From an uncultured Bermanella sp. (lineage in GTDB: Bacteria; Pseudomonadota; Gammaproteobacteria; Pseudomonadales; Oceanobacteraceae), in contig CAJXRF010000003.1 of assembly GCA_913058575.1 (NCBI GenBank), positions 1-64,000 of the forward strand: DNA of 64,000 nucleotides, in the 5' to 3' direction. Made by a program: the position numbers and the translations under genes. Under the pieces are notes generated by a model that worked only from the letters and a program-made list of their open reading frames with translations, ran no database searches and was not told where the DNA came from. Below, piece by piece: positions 33,825 to 45,130 of the stretch. How positions within the stretch are numbered: the first letter of the stretch is position 1; the number at the start of each line of letters is the position of its first letter.

Positions 33825-35168
33825 GTGAGTATTATCGCCACAGATCAGCAAAATGTTGTCATTGGACTGGGTAAAACCGGTTACTCAGTGGTTGCATTTT
33901 TTGCAAAACAAGGTTTGCCTGTGGTGGCTATGGATACACGTAACGAGCCTCCTTTTGCACAGCAAATTCATAAAGAATACCCAAATGTGAAGTTACTTTT
34001 GGGAGGCCTCAATAAGACTGTGATGTGCAGTGCCACTCAAATTGTCGTAAGTCCTGGTTTGCCTTTAGCCACTTCAGAAATTCAAGCCGCCATTAAAGCG
34101 GGTGTAAAAGTGGTGGGTGATATTCAGATCTTTGCCGACTACGCGCAAGCGCCGGTTATTGCCATTACGGGCTCTAATGCTAAAAGCACCGTGACTACCT
34201 TAGTGGGTGAAATGGCCAAAGAATCTGGTTTGAAAGTTGCCATAGGAGGAAATTTAGGGACGCCCGCTTTAGAGTTGATTGATGACGAGATCGAACTTTA
34301 TGTTATGGAGTTAAGCAGTTTTCAATTAGAAACAACGCCTTCCTTGATGGCGGATGTGGCGACGGTTTTAAATATCAGTCCTGACCATTTAGATCGATAT
34401 GAAAGCTATCTTGAATATCATCAAGCGAAACATAAAATATTTAATGGGTGTCAAGCTGTGGTGGTCAACCGAGATGATCCTTTATCAGCTCCAATGATTA
34501 AAGCAGGAATTCCCCATGTTTCATTTGGGTTGGATAAACCGGATTTGAATCAATTTGGTATTGTAGAGCAAGATTCCAAACTGTATTTGGCTAAATTTAA
34601 CGAGCTTCTTTTAGGTGCTAACGAATTGAAAGTTAAAGGCTCTCACAATAGAAGTAATGCTTTATCTGCCTTAGCATTAGGTGAAGCGGTTGGTCTCGAC
34701 ATGGAAGCGATGTTGAGAGCCTTGAAAAATTTCGCTGGGTTAGATCACAGGTGCCAATGGGTTGGAAATTTGCAAGGGGTTAACTACTTCAATGATTCAA
34801 AAGGAACAAATGTAGGGGCTAGCATCGCGGCACTTGAAGGCTTAGGTCCAGAGACTGAGGGTCAAATAATACTGATGGCAGGTGGCGTGGGTAAGGACGC
34901 TGATTTTTCTTTAATGAAGCAGGCTGTGAAGCAGTTTGTAAAAGTTTTAGTGTTGTATGGAGAAGATAGCGAGCTTTTAGCAAGTGTATTGCAAGATTCT
35001 GTTCCAGTAAAAATGGCTGGCTCATTTGAAGATGCTTTCAACCTAGCCAAGCTTAATGCGAAAGATGGCGATGCAGTGCTATTGTCTCCAGCCTGTGCCA
35101 GCTTTGACATGTTTAAAAGCTTTGAGCACAGAGGGGATGCATTTAAAAAATTGGTGGAGGCGCAATGA
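33825..35168 (+). CDS. murD: UDP-MurNAc-L-alanine:D-glutamate ligase MurD
   Basis: MurD adds D-glutamate to UDP-MurNAc-L-alanine. The start is GTG, with AAAGGTAG upstream. The ATP loop is GSNAKSTVTT, with alanine where E. coli has glycine. LDRYESYLEYHQAKHKIF holds the lysine-bearing catalytic helix. 447 residues. It overlaps ftsW by four bases. Confidence 0.97.
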   Translation: MSIIATDQQNVVIGLGKTGYSVVAFFAKQGLPVVAMDTRNEPPFAQQIHKEYPNVKLLLGGLNKTVMCSATQIVVSPGLPLATSEIQAAIKAGVKVVGDIQIFADYAQAPVIAITGSNAKSTVTTLVGEMAKESGLKVAIGGNLGTPALELIDDEIELYVMELSSFQLETTPSLMADVATVLNISPDHLDRYESYLEYHQAKHKIFNGCQAVVVNRDDPLSAPMIKAGIPHVSFGLDKPDLNQFGIVEQDSKLYLAKFNELLLGANELKVKGSHNRSNALSALALGEAVGLDMEAMLRALKNFAGLDHRCQWVGNLQGVNYFNDSKGTNVGASIAALEGLGPETEGQIILMAGGVGKDADFSLMKQAVKQFVKVLVLYGEDSELLASVLQDSVPVKMAGSFEDAFNLAKLNAKDGDAVLLSPACASFDMFKSFEHRGDAFKKLVEAQ

Positions 35169-36346
35169 GTTCAGCAACTCGTATTGCCAAGCCTGTGCCA
35201 TTTTGGCAAAGCATCGATATTAAAGAGTCAATTATTATTGATCGTAGCTTACTTATGGCTGTGGTATTAGTCGCTTCTCTTGGCTGGCTCATGGTGACAT
35301 CGGCGAGCATGGATTGGTCGCAACGAAATTTTGGTAATATTTTTTACATAAGCATACGTCATGGAATTTTTTTATGCTTAGGCGCGGCGGTTGCGTGGGT
35401 AGTGCTGCGTATTCCTCTATCGGTTTGGCGAACGTTTAGCGCTTTATTAATGGTTTTATCGCTGGCTTTATTGGTTTTAGTATTGATTCCTGGAGTCGGC
35501 CGAGAAATAAATGGCAGTATTCGCTGGTTATCTTTAGGGTTTATGAACGCGCAGCCCAGTGAGTTTGCAAAGTTAGCTACTATTTTGTATATGGCCAGTT
35601 ACTTAGATCGGCGTCGGGACGAAGTACAATCAAAGTGGTCGGGATTTATAAAGCCATTATTTGTCCTGTCATTATTAGCTGTTTTGTTATTGTTAGAGCC
35701 TGATTTTGGTGCGGTGGTGGTATTGATGCTCGCCACCTTAGGGTTGTTGTTTTTAGGTGGCGTGAAGGCGGGGCAGTTTATTTTAACCACGGTTGTGGTA
35801 TTGAGTGCTTCAGTAATTATTTTATTAAGCTCGCCTTATCGATTAAAGCGTCTAACGGGTTACTGGCAGCCTTGGACAGAGGAAAATGTTTATGGAAGTG
35901 GCTACCAACTAACACAAAGCTTAATTGCATTTGGTCGTGGTGAGTTTTCAGGTGTGGGGCTGGGCAATAGTATTCAAAAATTATTTTATTTGCCTGAAGC
36001 TCATACCGATTTTGTATTTGCCATTTGGGCTGAGGAAATGGGGCTGTTTGGTAGTCTGGTAATTTTAGGGCTTTTTGTATTTATCTTTGTAAGAAGTATG
36101 AAGCTTGGCAGAAGAGCTTTTAAGGCCAATCAGTTCTTTTCAGCTTATATTGCTTATGGATTAGCCCTGCTGATTGGTTTTCAAGCCTTTATAAACTTAG
36201 GTGTGAACGTGGGGCTATTGCCAACAAAAGGCTTAACATTACCTTTTGTCAGTTATGGTGGATCAAGTTTATTAATTTGTTTTATTGCGCTGGGGTTATT
36301 GTTAAGGGTGCACCATGAGATGGAGGCGAGTAATGCTAAAAAGTAA
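35165..36346 (+). CDS. ftsW: Septal peptidoglycan polymerase FtsW
   Basis: FtsW is the SEDS-family glycosyltransferase that polymerises septal peptidoglycan with FtsI. It has ten membrane segments. Family motifs are QPSEFAKLATILYMA, RLTGYWQPWTEENVYGSGYQL and LTLPFVSYGGSSLL near the end. 393 residues. The ATG overlaps murD; a 56-bp gap then precedes murG. Confidence 0.97.
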   Translation: MSSATRIAKPVPFWQSIDIKESIIIDRSLLMAVVLVASLGWLMVTSASMDWSQRNFGNIFYISIRHGIFLCLGAAVAWVVLRIPLSVWRTFSALLMVLSLALLVLVLIPGVGREINGSIRWLSLGFMNAQPSEFAKLATILYMASYLDRRRDEVQSKWSGFIKPLFVLSLLAVLLLLEPDFGAVVVLMLATLGLLFLGGVKAGQFILTTVVVLSASVIILLSSPYRLKRLTGYWQPWTEENVYGSGYQLTQSLIAFGRGEFSGVGLGNSIQKLFYLPEAHTDFVFAIWAEEMGLFGSLVILGLFVFIFVRSMKLGRRAFKANQFFSAYIAYGLALLIGFQAFINLGVNVGLLPTKGLTLPFVSYGGSSLLICFIALGLLLRVHHEMEASNAKK

Positions 36347-36402
36347 TGCTTTCGTTTTTATTATTAACAGAGTTAAAGCTTATAGCAACGCGGGAATAAG
36401 CC

Positions 36403-37485
36403 ATGAAAAGTAATAATGTTTTGATCATGGCTGGTGGTACGGGTGGTCATGTTATCCCTGCGTTAAGTGTGGCTCGACAGCTTAAAAATAAAGGCTATCA
36501 AGTTCACTGGCTTGGTAGTGTTAAAGGCATTGAAAACGATTTGGTGGTTGATGCTGGCCATCAATTACATCGTATTTCTATTTCGGGCTTGAGAGGCAAT
36601 GGCGTTTTAAAATTGCTAGGTGCACCTTTTCAAATTCTAAAAGCACTATGGCAGACTTTTAAAGTTTATCGACACGTTAAGCCTGTAATGGCTTTGGGCA
36701 TGGGCGGTTTCGCTTCAGGCCCTGGTGGGTTGATGGCGAAATTATTACGGGTGCCACTGGTGGTTCATGAACAGAATGCCATCGCTGGTATGACCAATAA
36801 AATTCTCAGTGGCAGAGCCAATATATTGTTACAGGCATTTGAAAATACGTTTGCTCCTCGCAAATGCCTTCATACAGTGGGAAATCCGGTTCGCAGCAGT
36901 ATTGTCGAAATTAAGGAGCCTGAGCCAAGACTGCTAAACAGGAGTGGTCCGCTAAATGTTTTAGTAGTTGGCGGTAGTCTCGGTGCTGTGGGCATTAATG
37001 ACGTTTTAATGGAAGGTATGGCTTCGAATGAACTTAATATTAACCTTTGGCATCAAACTGGGGCTCGTAATTTTGATGCGGTAAGGCAGGGCTATGATAA
37101 TGCCGGTGTTGAGAGTGTAAAAGTTAGTGCATTTATTTCCAGCATGAGTGAGGCGTTTGCATGGGCAGATGTTCTAATTTGTCGCTCAGGAGCCTTAACC
37201 GTTTCAGAGTTAATGGCAGCTGGCGTGGCATCCATATTGGTGCCTTACCCCCATGCTGTGGATGATCATCAAACGGCTAATGGTCAAATTTTAGTGAATG
37301 CAGGGGCTGCCACATTAATTCCACAAACATTATTTTGCGTTGAAAGCTTAAAGCAAGAGCTTGATCGGTTAAATCAAGATCGAAATATTATTTTGAAAAT
37401 GTCGAAGGCGGCGAGAACTTTAGCCAAGCCCGAGTCGGCAAAAGTAGTTGCCAATTATTGTATAGAGGTTATCCATGACGGATGA
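36403..37485 (+). CDS. murG: UDP-GlcNAc transferase MurG
   Basis: MurG makes lipid II at the inner face of the membrane. The glycine-rich start [26 protein letters not shown] and the donor-site region [23 protein letters not shown] are all seen. 360 residues. The murC ATG lies inside the end of this gene, with an 11-bp overlap. Confidence 0.97.
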   Translation: MKSNNVLIMAGGTGGHVIPALSVARQLKNKGYQVHWLGSVKGIENDLVVDAGHQLHRISISGLRGNGVLKLLGAPFQILKALWQTFKVYRHVKPVMALGMGGFASGPGGLMAKLLRVPLVVHEQNAIAGMTNKILSGRANILLQAFENTFAPRKCLHTVGNPVRSSIVEIKEPEPRLLNRSGPLNVLVVGGSLGAVGINDVLMEGMASNELNINLWHQTGARNFDAVRQGYDNAGVESVKVSAFISSMSEAFAWADVLICRSGALTVSELMAAGVASILVPYPHAVDDHQTANGQILVNAGAATLIPQTLFCVESLKQELDRLNQDRNIILKMSKAARTLAKPESAKVVANYCIEVIHDG

Positions 37486-38929
37486 GAATGTAGCAGTACA
37501 GCGTTGGGATATTCCTGAAATGCGAAGGATTCACCGTATCCATTTTATTGGAATAGGCGGTGTGGGCATGTGTGGTATTGCAGAAGTGTTGCTGAACCAG
37601 GGCTATAAAATTTCAGGTTCTGATTTGCGTCAATCAGCGGCAACGGATCGATTGAAATCTTTAGGGGCTGATATATTTTTGGGTCACGTGGAAGACAACG
37701 TTAAAACAGCAGATGTAATTGTCGTTTCAACCGCCATTAATAAAGCTAACCCTGAAATTCAATATGCTATGGAAAATCGCATTCCAATCGTGCGCCGTGC
37801 AGAAATGCTCGCCGAGCTTATGCGGTATCGCCACGGTATTGCCATTGCTGGTACCCATGGTAAAACCACCACAACCAGTTTAGTGGCCTCTATCTTAGCT
37901 GAGGGTGATAAAGATCCGACTTACGTTATAGGTGGTCGTTTAACCAGCGCTGGCACCAATGCAAAACTGGGTGGAAGTCGATATCTAGTGGCTGAAGCAG
38001 ATGAATCGGATGCTTCTTTTTTACATTTGCAGCCAATGGTTTCTGTGATTACGAATATTGAAGCCGACCACATGGATACTTATGGTGGAGACTTCAATAA
38101 ACTTAAACAAACATTTATAGAGTTTTTACATAATTTACCGTTTTATGGTCTGGCCGTACTGTGCATTGACGATGAAACCATTAAAGAAATATTGCCAGAA
38201 GTTAATCGACCAGTATTAACCTATGGGTTTAATAAAGAAGCGGATTTTCACGCGGTTGATGTGGTTCAAAATGGTTTGATCACGTCTTTCACTGCAAAGC
38301 GGCCGGCAGGCCAAAAAGATTTACGTATAAAATTACGCATGCCAGGCAAGCACAATGTGCTCAATGCTCTGGCGGCTATTGCAGTTGCAAGTGATGAAAA
38401 TATTTCTGATGAAGCGATTATTGAAGCACTAGAAAAGTTTCAAGGTGTAGGTCGACGCTTCCAAGTTTGTGGTGAGTTTCCTCATAAGGGAGACCAAGTT
38501 ATGTTGGTAGATGATTATGGGCATCACCCAACAGAAGTGGATGTCACCATTCAAGCGATTCAAAAAGGGTGGCCTGAAAAGCGTTTGGTTATGTTATTTC
38601 AACCTCATCGATACAGCCGTACTCGTGATTTATATGAGGACTTTGTACGAGTATTAAGTGAAGTAGATGTGCTGGTGTTATTGGATGTCTATCCAGCAGG
38701 AGAGGCTGAAGTGCCTGGAGCGGATGGACGTTCGCTGTGTCGTAGTATTCGCCAGCGCGGGCGAGTTGACCCTATCTTTGTTGAGCGCGGAGCTGATGTT
38801 AAACCCATTTTAAAAGACATTCTTCAGCCAGGAGACTTGTTGTTAACACAAGGGGCTGGTGATGTGGGTAGTCTTGCGATGCAGTTAGCACAGGAATTGC
38901 CTGGCGTGCTGGAATCACAAAATGACTAA
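37475..38929 (+). CDS. murC: UDP-MurNAc:L-alanine ligase MurC
   Basis: MurC starts the peptide stem by adding L-alanine. [16 protein letters not shown] is the nucleotide-binding start, [11 protein letters not shown] the P-loop, and [19 protein letters not shown] and FQPHRYSRT are family motifs. 484 residues. It overlaps both murG and ddl, so it is translationally coupled. Confidence 0.97.
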   Translation: MTDENVAVQRWDIPEMRRIHRIHFIGIGGVGMCGIAEVLLNQGYKISGSDLRQSAATDRLKSLGADIFLGHVEDNVKTADVIVVSTAINKANPEIQYAMENRIPIVRRAEMLAELMRYRHGIAIAGTHGKTTTTSLVASILAEGDKDPTYVIGGRLTSAGTNAKLGGSRYLVAEADESDASFLHLQPMVSVITNIEADHMDTYGGDFNKLKQTFIEFLHNLPFYGLAVLCIDDETIKEILPEVNRPVLTYGFNKEADFHAVDVVQNGLITSFTAKRPAGQKDLRIKLRMPGKHNVLNALAAIAVASDENISDEAIIEALEKFQGVGRRFQVCGEFPHKGDQVMLVDDYGHHPTEVDVTIQAIQKGWPEKRLVMLFQPHRYSRTRDLYEDFVRVLSEVDVLVLLDVYPAGEAEVPGADGRSLCRSIRQRGRVDPIFVERGADVKPILKDILQPGDLLLTQGAGDVGSLAMQLAQELPGVLESQND

Positions 38930-39857
38930 TGTGCAAGAGCCTATGATTGGAAAAGTAGGTGTACTACTGGGTGGCAATAGTGCTGAACGTGAAGTTTCAC
39001 TTAATAGTGGAGAAGCCGTTTACCAAGCATTAATAGCACAAGGTATTGATGCTGTTAAAATAGATCCGCAGCATGATCTATTGGGGCAGTTAAATAAGCA
39101 CTCCATTGATATTGCGTTTATTGCTTTACATGGAGTGGGTGGAGAAGACGGTACCATTCAAGGATTACTTGAATTCTATGGGGTGCCATATACCGGCAGT
39201 GGTGTTAAATCTAGCGCCATTTGCATGGATAAATGGCGTACCAAATTGATTTGGCAGGCATTAGGTTTACCAACACCAAATTACATTCAGGCTGAAAATG
39301 TAGATCATTTGCAAGCGTTTAGTAAAGAGGTTGGCTTTCCTTTGATGGTTAAACCTGCTTTAGAGGGATCGAGTATTGGTATCTCTAAAGTAGCAGCAGA
39401 TTTTGAATTATCTAAGGCTTTTGAGTCGGCAAAAAGCACAGGTTCACCTGTACTGGCAGAACAATTTATTACAGGTAAAGAGTTTACTGTGGCCATTTTG
39501 AATGGTTATGCATTGCCTGCGATTCAGCTAAAGCCGGCCAATGATTTTTATGATTATGATGCTAAGTATGTTCAAGACGACACCGAGTATCTTTTGCCTT
39601 GTGGGTTAGTTGACCTTAAAGAGAAAGAACTTCAAGCGTTAGCTTTGCAAGCTTATGAAGCTTTAGACTGCAAAGGTTGGGGACGAGTCGACTTCATGCA
39701 GGATGAAAATGAAAATTTCTGGCTAATTGAAGTGAATACGGTTCCAGGGATGACGGATCATAGTTTAGTCCCCATGGCTGCCAATGCTGCGGGAATTAAT
39801 TTTGAAAATCTAGTTTTAGACATTCTAAAAGCCAGATTAAGTGAGGTGGTAAGTTAG
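38922..39857 (+). CDS. ddl: D-alanine-D-alanine ligase
   Basis: Ddl joins two D-alanines for MurF. It has the ATP-grasp fold: [15 protein letters not shown] near the start, [30 protein letters not shown], and [15 protein letters not shown] at the metal site. 311 residues matches the B-type enzyme in the dcw cluster. ftsQ follows after two bases. Confidence 0.96.
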   Translation: MTNVQEPMIGKVGVLLGGNSAEREVSLNSGEAVYQALIAQGIDAVKIDPQHDLLGQLNKHSIDIAFIALHGVGGEDGTIQGLLEFYGVPYTGSGVKSSAICMDKWRTKLIWQALGLPTPNYIQAENVDHLQAFSKEVGFPLMVKPALEGSSIGISKVAADFELSKAFESAKSTGSPVLAEQFITGKEFTVAILNGYALPAIQLKPANDFYDYDAKYVQDDTEYLLPCGLVDLKEKELQALALQAYEALDCKGWGRVDFMQDENENFWLIEVNTVPGMTDHSLVPMAANAAGINFENLVLDILKARLSEVVS

Positions 39858-39859
39858 CC

Positions 39860-40621
39860 ATGAAGGCAAAAGGAGCTGTTCGTAATAAAGTTAAAAAAGG
39901 TCGAATTAGCAATGTAAACTGGATGCGTTTATTAAAACCAGTTTCTATCGCCACGACACTTATTTGCATTGTTTTGTCAGTGACACTTTTGCTTGCGCAA
40001 TTGATCAATAAAGATGTTGATCGTTTAGAGTTGATTTCTTTATTAGAGCATGTAAGTGAAAAAGATATATTAACGCAGTTAGAAGGGGTATTTCCCGATG
40101 GGTTTGCCTATCTGGATGTGACTAAAATAAGTGAACGTTTGCTGATATTACCAATGGTTTCAAATGTTCAAGTTGAGAAAGTGTGGCCAAGCACGTTAAA
40201 AATATCAATACAGGAAGAAAAACCTGTGGCGATTTGGAATGATACCCGCATGGTAAGTCAACACGGCGAGATATTGCCTTTAGCGTTGACACAATTACAA
40301 TTGCCGCGTCTTCGAGGGATAGAAGGTGGAAGTCGGCAGGTGATGCAGCACTTTCAATTGTTTAATCGTTGGGGGAAGCGTCATAAGTTGAACTTAGTTT
40401 CGCTAAATAGCACTGCATCTGGGTGGCAATTGTTATACGAGAATAAATTGCAAATATGGTTGGATAGCGCTCAAGCGATGCACGGTTTGCAACAATTAGA
40501 AAGCGTATTAAAACAATTTCAATTAGAACGTATTCAGCGCATCGATATGCGATATGAGCAAGGTTTTGCAGTTGCTTGGAAAGACCAGGTATTAGTGCAG
40601 GGAAAAGAGAAAATAATATGA
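39860..40621 (+). CDS. ftsQ: Cell division protein FtsQ
   Basis: FtsQ scaffolds the divisome in the periplasm. The basic N-terminus is followed by one membrane segment (SIATTLICIVLSVTLLLAQL), a POTRA-type region and the beta domain (ISIQEEKPVAIWNDTRMVSQHGEILPL). 253 residues. The ftsA ATG overlaps its stop by four bases. It is less conserved than its neighbours; position strengthens the call. Confidence 0.94.
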   Translation: MKAKGAVRNKVKKGRISNVNWMRLLKPVSIATTLICIVLSVTLLLAQLINKDVDRLELISLLEHVSEKDILTQLEGVFPDGFAYLDVTKISERLLILPMVSNVQVEKVWPSTLKISIQEEKPVAIWNDTRMVSQHGEILPLALTQLQLPRLRGIEGGSRQVMQHFQLFNRWGKRHKLNLVSLNSTASGWQLLYENKLQIWLDSAQAMHGLQQLESVLKQFQLERIQRIDMRYEQGFAVAWKDQVLVQGKEKII

Positions 40622-41853
40622 ACGCAGCTGCAGAAAATAAATTAATTGTAGGCTTAGATATCGGCACGTCTAAGGTGGTTGCCATTGTGGGTGAAGTGTC
40701 ACCGAGTGGTAACATTAAAGTAGTGGGCTTAGGTCGTCACCCTTCGCGTGGTTTGAAGAAGGGTGTTGTTGTGAATATTGAATCGACAGTGCAGTCGATT
40801 CAGCGAGCCATTGAAGAAGCTGAGCTAATGGCGGGCTGCCAAATTCATTCTGTTTATGCGGGCATCGCTGGTAACCATATTCGTTCTATGAATAGCCATG
40901 GCATTGTTGCGATAAAAGATCGTGAAGTGGCCCAGTCAGATATCGAACGAGTTTTAGATGCCGCTAAAGCAGTCGCGATTCCTGCTGATCAAAAAATCCT
41001 GCATGTATTGCCACAAGAATATGTTATTGACATGCAAGAGGGTATTAAAGAACCTATTGGCATGGCAGGGGTTCGTTTGGAAGCTAAAGTTCATATGGTT
41101 TCAGGGGCTTTGAATGCCGCTCAAAATATAGAAAAGTGTGTGCAGCGTTGTGGTCTTGCTTTAGACGATGTGATTTTAGAGCAATTAGCATCAAGTTATG
41201 CGGTGTTAACCGATGATGAAAAAGAACTTGGTGTCTGCATGGTCGACATTGGTGGTGGGACAACCGATATCGCAATCTTTACTGAGGGTTCTATTCGTCA
41301 CACTGCTGTTATTCCTATAGCAGGTGATCAGGTCACCAATGATATTGCCATGGCGTTAAGGACTCCTACTCAGCATGCTGAAGAGATAAAAATTAAATAT
41401 GCTTGCGCATTGACGCAACTTGCAGGACCTGACGAATTGATCAAGGTTCCTAGTGTGGGTGAGCGTCCACCGCGCAATCTTTCTCGTCAAGCGCTGGCTG
41501 AAGTAGTTGAACCTAGGTACGAAGAATTGTTCACACTTATTCAGGCAGAACTAAGACGCAGTGGTTTTGAAGATTTAATCGCAGCAGGCGTAGTGCTAAC
41601 GGGTGGCACCTCCATGATGGAAGGCGCAGTTGAGCTGGCTGAAGAAATATTTCATGTACCTGTGAGGTTGGCAAAACCTCTGGGTGTGGAAGGGTTAGCA
41701 GATGTGGTGGCGCATCCAATATATGCTACGTCTGTAGGGTTATTAAATTATGGAGCGAAGCATCAATTGGGAGAATTGGTTTTTGCTCGTAAAGAAGAAG
41801 ATCCCATAGGATTTGCGGCTCGTGTAAAAAATTGGATTAAAGGGAACTTTTAA
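40618..41853 (+). CDS. ftsA: Cell division protein FtsA
   Basis: FtsA is an actin-like ATPase that anchors FtsZ to the membrane. The nucleotide-binding segments LIVGLDIGTSKVVAIVG and CMVDIGGGTTDIAIFT are clear, and the C-terminal amphipathic helix (GFAARVKNWIKGNF) is the membrane tether. 411 residues. The start at 40618 gives MNAAAENK and overlaps the ftsQ stop; an earlier in-frame start at 40576 would lie within ftsQ and is not needed. A hairpin separates it from ftsZ. Confidence 0.97.
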   Translation: MNAAAENKLIVGLDIGTSKVVAIVGEVSPSGNIKVVGLGRHPSRGLKKGVVVNIESTVQSIQRAIEEAELMAGCQIHSVYAGIAGNHIRSMNSHGIVAIKDREVAQSDIERVLDAAKAVAIPADQKILHVLPQEYVIDMQEGIKEPIGMAGVRLEAKVHMVSGALNAAQNIEKCVQRCGLALDDVILEQLASSYAVLTDDEKELGVCMVDIGGGTTDIAIFTEGSIRHTAVIPIAGDQVTNDIAMALRTPTQHAEEIKIKYACALTQLAGPDELIKVPSVGERPPRNLSRQALAEVVEPRYEELFTLIQAELRRSGFEDLIAAGVVLTGGTSMMEGAVELAEEIFHVPVRLAKPLGVEGLADVVAHPIYATSVGLLNYGAKHQLGELVFARKEEDPIGFAARVKNWIKGNF

Positions 41854-41861
41854 TATTTAAT

Positions 41862-41889
41862 AGGCGCTAATAATAGGATTAGAGCGCCT
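41862..41889 (+). other. Hairpin between ftsA and ftsZ
   Basis: AGGCGCT / AGCGCCT makes a 7-bp stem with a 14-base loop. No T run follows, so it is not a standard terminator. It could be an RNA-processing or stability element that separates ftsZ expression from ftsA. AAGGAG follows for ftsZ. Confidence 0.4.
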
Positions 41890-41914
41890 GTCGAATAATA
41901 ATAAGGAGAAGGCG

Positions 41915-43090
41915 ATGAATCAAAGAGATGGCGATATGTTTGAACTGGTAGATGAGCCTCAGCACAATGCTGTAATTAAAGTCGTTGGCGTGGGCGGTGG
42001 CGGCGGTAACGCTGTGCAGCACATGGTGACAAACCAAATCGATGGTGTTGACTTTATTTGTGCTAATACAGATTCGCAGGCACTTAAGAACATGACAGCA
42101 CGTTCGGTGTTGCAATTGGGCTCAACCGTAACAAAGGGGTTGGGAGCAGGTGCAAATCCAGAAGTGGGTCGTCAAGCCGCTATGGAAGACCGAGAGCGCA
42201 TTGCTGAGGCACTAAGTGGTGCTGACATGGTTTTCATTACAGCTGGCATGGGTGGCGGTACAGGAACTGGTGCAGCTCCAGTTGTGGCTGAAGTGGCACA
42301 AGAGTTAGGCATTTTAACGGTGGCTGTTGTAACAAAGCCGTTTCCTTTTGAGGGCCGCAAAAGAATTAAGCTAGCTGAAGGCGGGTTAACCGAGCTGGCT
42401 AATCATGTGGACTCTTTAATTACGATTCCAAATGAGAAGCTGCTTGCGGTATTAGGGAAAAACACTTCCCTGTTAGATGCATTTTCTGCGGCTAATGATG
42501 TTCTATTAGGTGCGGTACAGGGCATTGCAGATTTAATAATTCGCCCTGGTATGATCAATGTGGATTTCGCCGATGTAAGAACCGTAATGTCTGAAATGGG
42601 TCAAGCCATGATGGGCACGGGTTCCGCTTCAGGTGAAGAGCGAGCAAGAGAAGCCGCTGAGGCAGCTATTCGTAGCCCATTACTAGAAGATGTAAATTTA
42701 CAAGGTGCTCGCGGTATTTTGGTTAATATCACCGCAGGTACTAATCTGTCTTTAGGTGAATTTACAGAAGTGGGTGATGCAATCGAAGAGTTTTCTTCTG
42801 AGAATGCCACTATCGTTGTGGGAACAGTAATTGACGAAAGCATGACCGATGAATTACGTGTTACGGTCGTTGCAACCGGGTTAGGCCAAATAGAGGCTGC
42901 TCCAAAAAAGGTTGTGGATAACACGGTAGCGAAAGCCGATGGATCGGTGGATTATAAAAAATTAGATAGGCCAACTGTGATGCGTGGATCTAATACGCAG
43001 GCAGCAGAGCAGGCCAATCCTCGATCTGAGGGCAGTAAGGATTTGGACTATCTTGATATTCCAGCGTTCTTACGCCGTCAGGCAGATTAA
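41915..43090 (+). CDS. ftsZ: Cell division GTPase FtsZ
   Basis: FtsZ forms the division ring. The tubulin signature [12 protein letters not shown] is present, as is NTDSQAL and [15 protein letters not shown]. The variable linker is rich in A/D/K, and the conserved C-terminal peptide [13 protein letters not shown] binds FtsA and ZipA. 391 residues. The gene has its own strong ribosome site (AAGGAG). Confidence 0.98.
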   Translation: MNQRDGDMFELVDEPQHNAVIKVVGVGGGGGNAVQHMVTNQIDGVDFICANTDSQALKNMTARSVLQLGSTVTKGLGAGANPEVGRQAAMEDRERIAEALSGADMVFITAGMGGGTGTGAAPVVAEVAQELGILTVAVVTKPFPFEGRKRIKLAEGGLTELANHVDSLITIPNEKLLAVLGKNTSLLDAFSAANDVLLGAVQGIADLIIRPGMINVDFADVRTVMSEMGQAMMGTGSASGEERAREAAEAAIRSPLLEDVNLQGARGILVNITAGTNLSLGEFTEVGDAIEEFSSENATIVVGTVIDESMTDELRVTVVATGLGQIEAAPKKVVDNTVAKADGSVDYKKLDRPTVMRGSNTQAAEQANPRSEGSKDLDYLDIPAFLRRQAD

Positions 43091-43098
43091 TCCAGAGG

Positions 43099-43127
43099 TT
43101 GGCCAAAGGCGCTTATGGCGCTATAAT
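43099..43127 (+). promoter_or_regulatory. Promoter of lpxC
   Basis: TTGGCC (43099-43104) and a perfect TATAAT (43122-43127) are 17 bp apart, in the 71-bp gap after ftsZ. Start of transcription would be near 43134, 28 bp before the lpxC ATG. Confidence 0.7.
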
Positions 43128-43161
43128 GGTCAATTGCTGTGCAGTTAAGTAAGCGAAATTA

Positions 43162-44073
43162 ATGATTAAGCAACGTACACTAAAAAATATCATTAGAGCG
43201 ACAGGTATTGGCTTGCACTCTGGTGAAAAGGTTTATTTAACCTTAAAACCGGCCCCTGTTGATGCTGGGATTACCTTCATTCGAACAGATCTCGAGCCCG
43301 CCGTTGAAATTAAGGCTCGTGCTGAAAATGTAGGAGACACCACACTTGCTACAACGATAGCTAATGGTGATGTTCGTATTTCTACTGTTGAGCACCTGTT
43401 ATCTGCCATGGCTGGCCTCGGTATCGATAATGCAATTGTGGAAGTGAGCGCCGCTGAAGTGCCTATTATGGATGGCAGTGCTGGGCCTTTTGTTTTCTTG
43501 CTGCAATCTGCAGGAATAGAAGAGCAAAACAAAGCCAAGCAATTCATTCGAATTGTTAAGCCTGTAACAGTGACTGATGGAGATAAATCTGCCAGTTTCC
43601 AGGTACACCAAGGCTTTAAAGTTAGCTTCACAATTGAATTTGATCACCCTTTGTTTGATGCTGAAAACCAAGTCGCTGGCTTGGATTTTTCAACTACTTC
43701 ATTTGTTAAAGAAGTAAGCCGTGCACGTACATTCGCTTTCATGCGAGATGTTGAATACCTGCGCTCACAGAACTTAGCATTAGGTGGGAGTGTAAATAAT
43801 GCCATTGTGGTCGATGACTACCGTGTTCTCAATGAAGATGGCTTACGATACGAAGATGAGTTTGTTAAGCATAAAATTTTGGATGCCGTAGGTGATCTTT
43901 ACCTGTTAGGGCATAGCTTAATTGGTGAATATATTGGTGTTAAATCTGGCCATGGTCTAAATAACGAATTGCTTCGAGCATTGTTAGAGCAGAAAGATTG
44001 TTGGGAATTTGTCTCTTTCGAAGATGAAAAAACGGCTCCTATTACCTATGCTAAGCCGGTATCTGCGGTCTAA
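43162..44073 (+). CDS. lpxC: UDP-3-O-acyl-GlcNAc deacetylase LpxC
   Basis: LpxC is the committed, zinc-dependent step of lipid A synthesis. The start [24 protein letters not shown], the zinc motif [17 protein letters not shown] and [14 protein letters not shown] are family signatures. 303 residues against 305 in E. coli. It has its own promoter. LpxC level is controlled by FtsH in relatives; that is known of the family, not seen here. Confidence 0.97.
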   Translation: MIKQRTLKNIIRATGIGLHSGEKVYLTLKPAPVDAGITFIRTDLEPAVEIKARAENVGDTTLATTIANGDVRISTVEHLLSAMAGLGIDNAIVEVSAAEVPIMDGSAGPFVFLLQSAGIEEQNKAKQFIRIVKPVTVTDGDKSASFQVHQGFKVSFTIEFDHPLFDAENQVAGLDFSTTSFVKEVSRARTFAFMRDVEYLRSQNLALGGSVNNAIVVDDYRVLNEDGLRYEDEFVKHKILDAVGDLYLLGHSLIGEYIGVKSGHGLNNELLRALLEQKDCWEFVSFEDEKTAPITYAKPVSAV

Positions 44074-44197
44074 TTAGCCGGATACTGTTTTTGTTTATAA
44101 CAGGATGTAAACGTTAGTAATTTTGTGAAGTTGCTCTCACTATTGAGGCATATTCAGTCTAGGCTAGTAATTAGAATCATTTTTAGGATGCGCTGCC

Positions 44198-45130
44198 GTG
44201 AACATTATTATTGTTGGTCAGCGCCACGGTCGCTCTAAGACATTCTCCTTGGGGCCTGTGGCTCGTTGGTTTTTAACCTTTATATTGGCGGTTTTACCGT
44301 TCTCTATGGGAGTGGCTGGTTATTATTTGACCATGATGCTGTCAGACGAAGGCCTCTTTGGCCCTGAGACCACCAAGGCTTGGGAGCTTGATCTTACTCA
44401 ACAGCGTCATCAATTAAACAAAATTCGTGAACATACAGATGTTCAGTTAGTAGGGTTAACCCGTAACATGGCTGAATTACAAGCCAGGCTAACGCGTTTA
44501 GATGCGCTGGGTGAGCGCTTAATTGTTCGTTCAAAGCTCGATAAAGGTGAGTTTAATTTCGGCGATACTCCTGCCATTGGCGGCCCTTCCTTACAAGATG
44601 TTGGTTCCATTTATCAGGCCCCAGATATAATCACTGTTCTAGATGAACTCAGTGAGCAAATCGATAACCGAGAACAACAGCTAGAAGTTCTAGATCGAAT
44701 TCTCGGCGAAAAGAAAATTACCAGCGACACCTTTGTTGCTGGCTTACCTATCAAAAAAGGCTGGATGTCATCCCGATATGGTATGAGAACAGACCCCTTT
44801 ACCGGTCGTTTAGCTTGGCATGCTGGAGTGGATTTTGCCGGTAAGTCAGGTTCTGATATTGTTTCAGTGGCCTCCGGTGTTGTCACTTGGGCTTCTAAAC
44901 GTTCGGGTTATGGGTTACTTGTTGAAGTAAATCACGGCAATGGCTATAAAACACGATACGCACACTGCGATGAATCTATTGTAAAAGTGGGTGATGTTGT
45001 TCGTAAAAACCAAGTGCTGGCTCTAATGGGCAGCACAGGGCGATCAACTGGCCCCCATGTACATTTCGAAGTGTATAAAAATGGTCGCACTGTAGACCCT
45101 GCCTCATACATTCATCGCACCCGTCGCTAA
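44198..45130 (+). CDS. M23-family peptidase, membrane anchored
   Basis: A 310-residue LytM/M23 endopeptidase. A GTG start follows TAGGATG. After a short cytoplasmic part there is one membrane segment (WFLTFILAVLPFSMGVAGYYL), a periplasmic coiled coil (about residues 60-170) and the peptidase domain: HAGVDFA, then YAHCD, then HVHFEVYKNG, giving the H-x3-D and H-x-H zinc ligands. It therefore looks active, cutting peptidoglycan cross-links or activating amidases. It sits between lpxC and secA, where enterobacteria have secM. Confidence 0.9.
   Translation: MNIIIVGQRHGRSKTFSLGPVARWFLTFILAVLPFSMGVAGYYLTMMLSDEGLFGPETTKAWELDLTQQRHQLNKIREHTDVQLVGLTRNMAELQARLTRLDALGERLIVRSKLDKGEFNFGDTPAIGGPSLQDVGSIYQAPDIITVLDELSEQIDNREQQLEVLDRILGEKKITSDTFVAGLPIKKGWMSSRYGMRTDPFTGRLAWHAGVDFAGKSGSDIVSVASGVVTWASKRSGYGLLVEVNHGNGYKTRYAHCDESIVKVGDVVRKNQVLALMGSTGRSTGPHVHFEVYKNGRTVDPASYIHRTRR

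Noticed and set aside
34170-34200. MurD P-loop with alanine (GSNAKS) as a defect
   Set aside because: The rest of the enzyme is intact and Ala at this position is compatible with the small-residue need, so it is not treated as damage.
40576-40617. Longer FtsA start inside ftsQ
   Set aside because: The ATG at 40618 overlaps the ftsQ stop and gives the family start; the extension adds unrelated residues.
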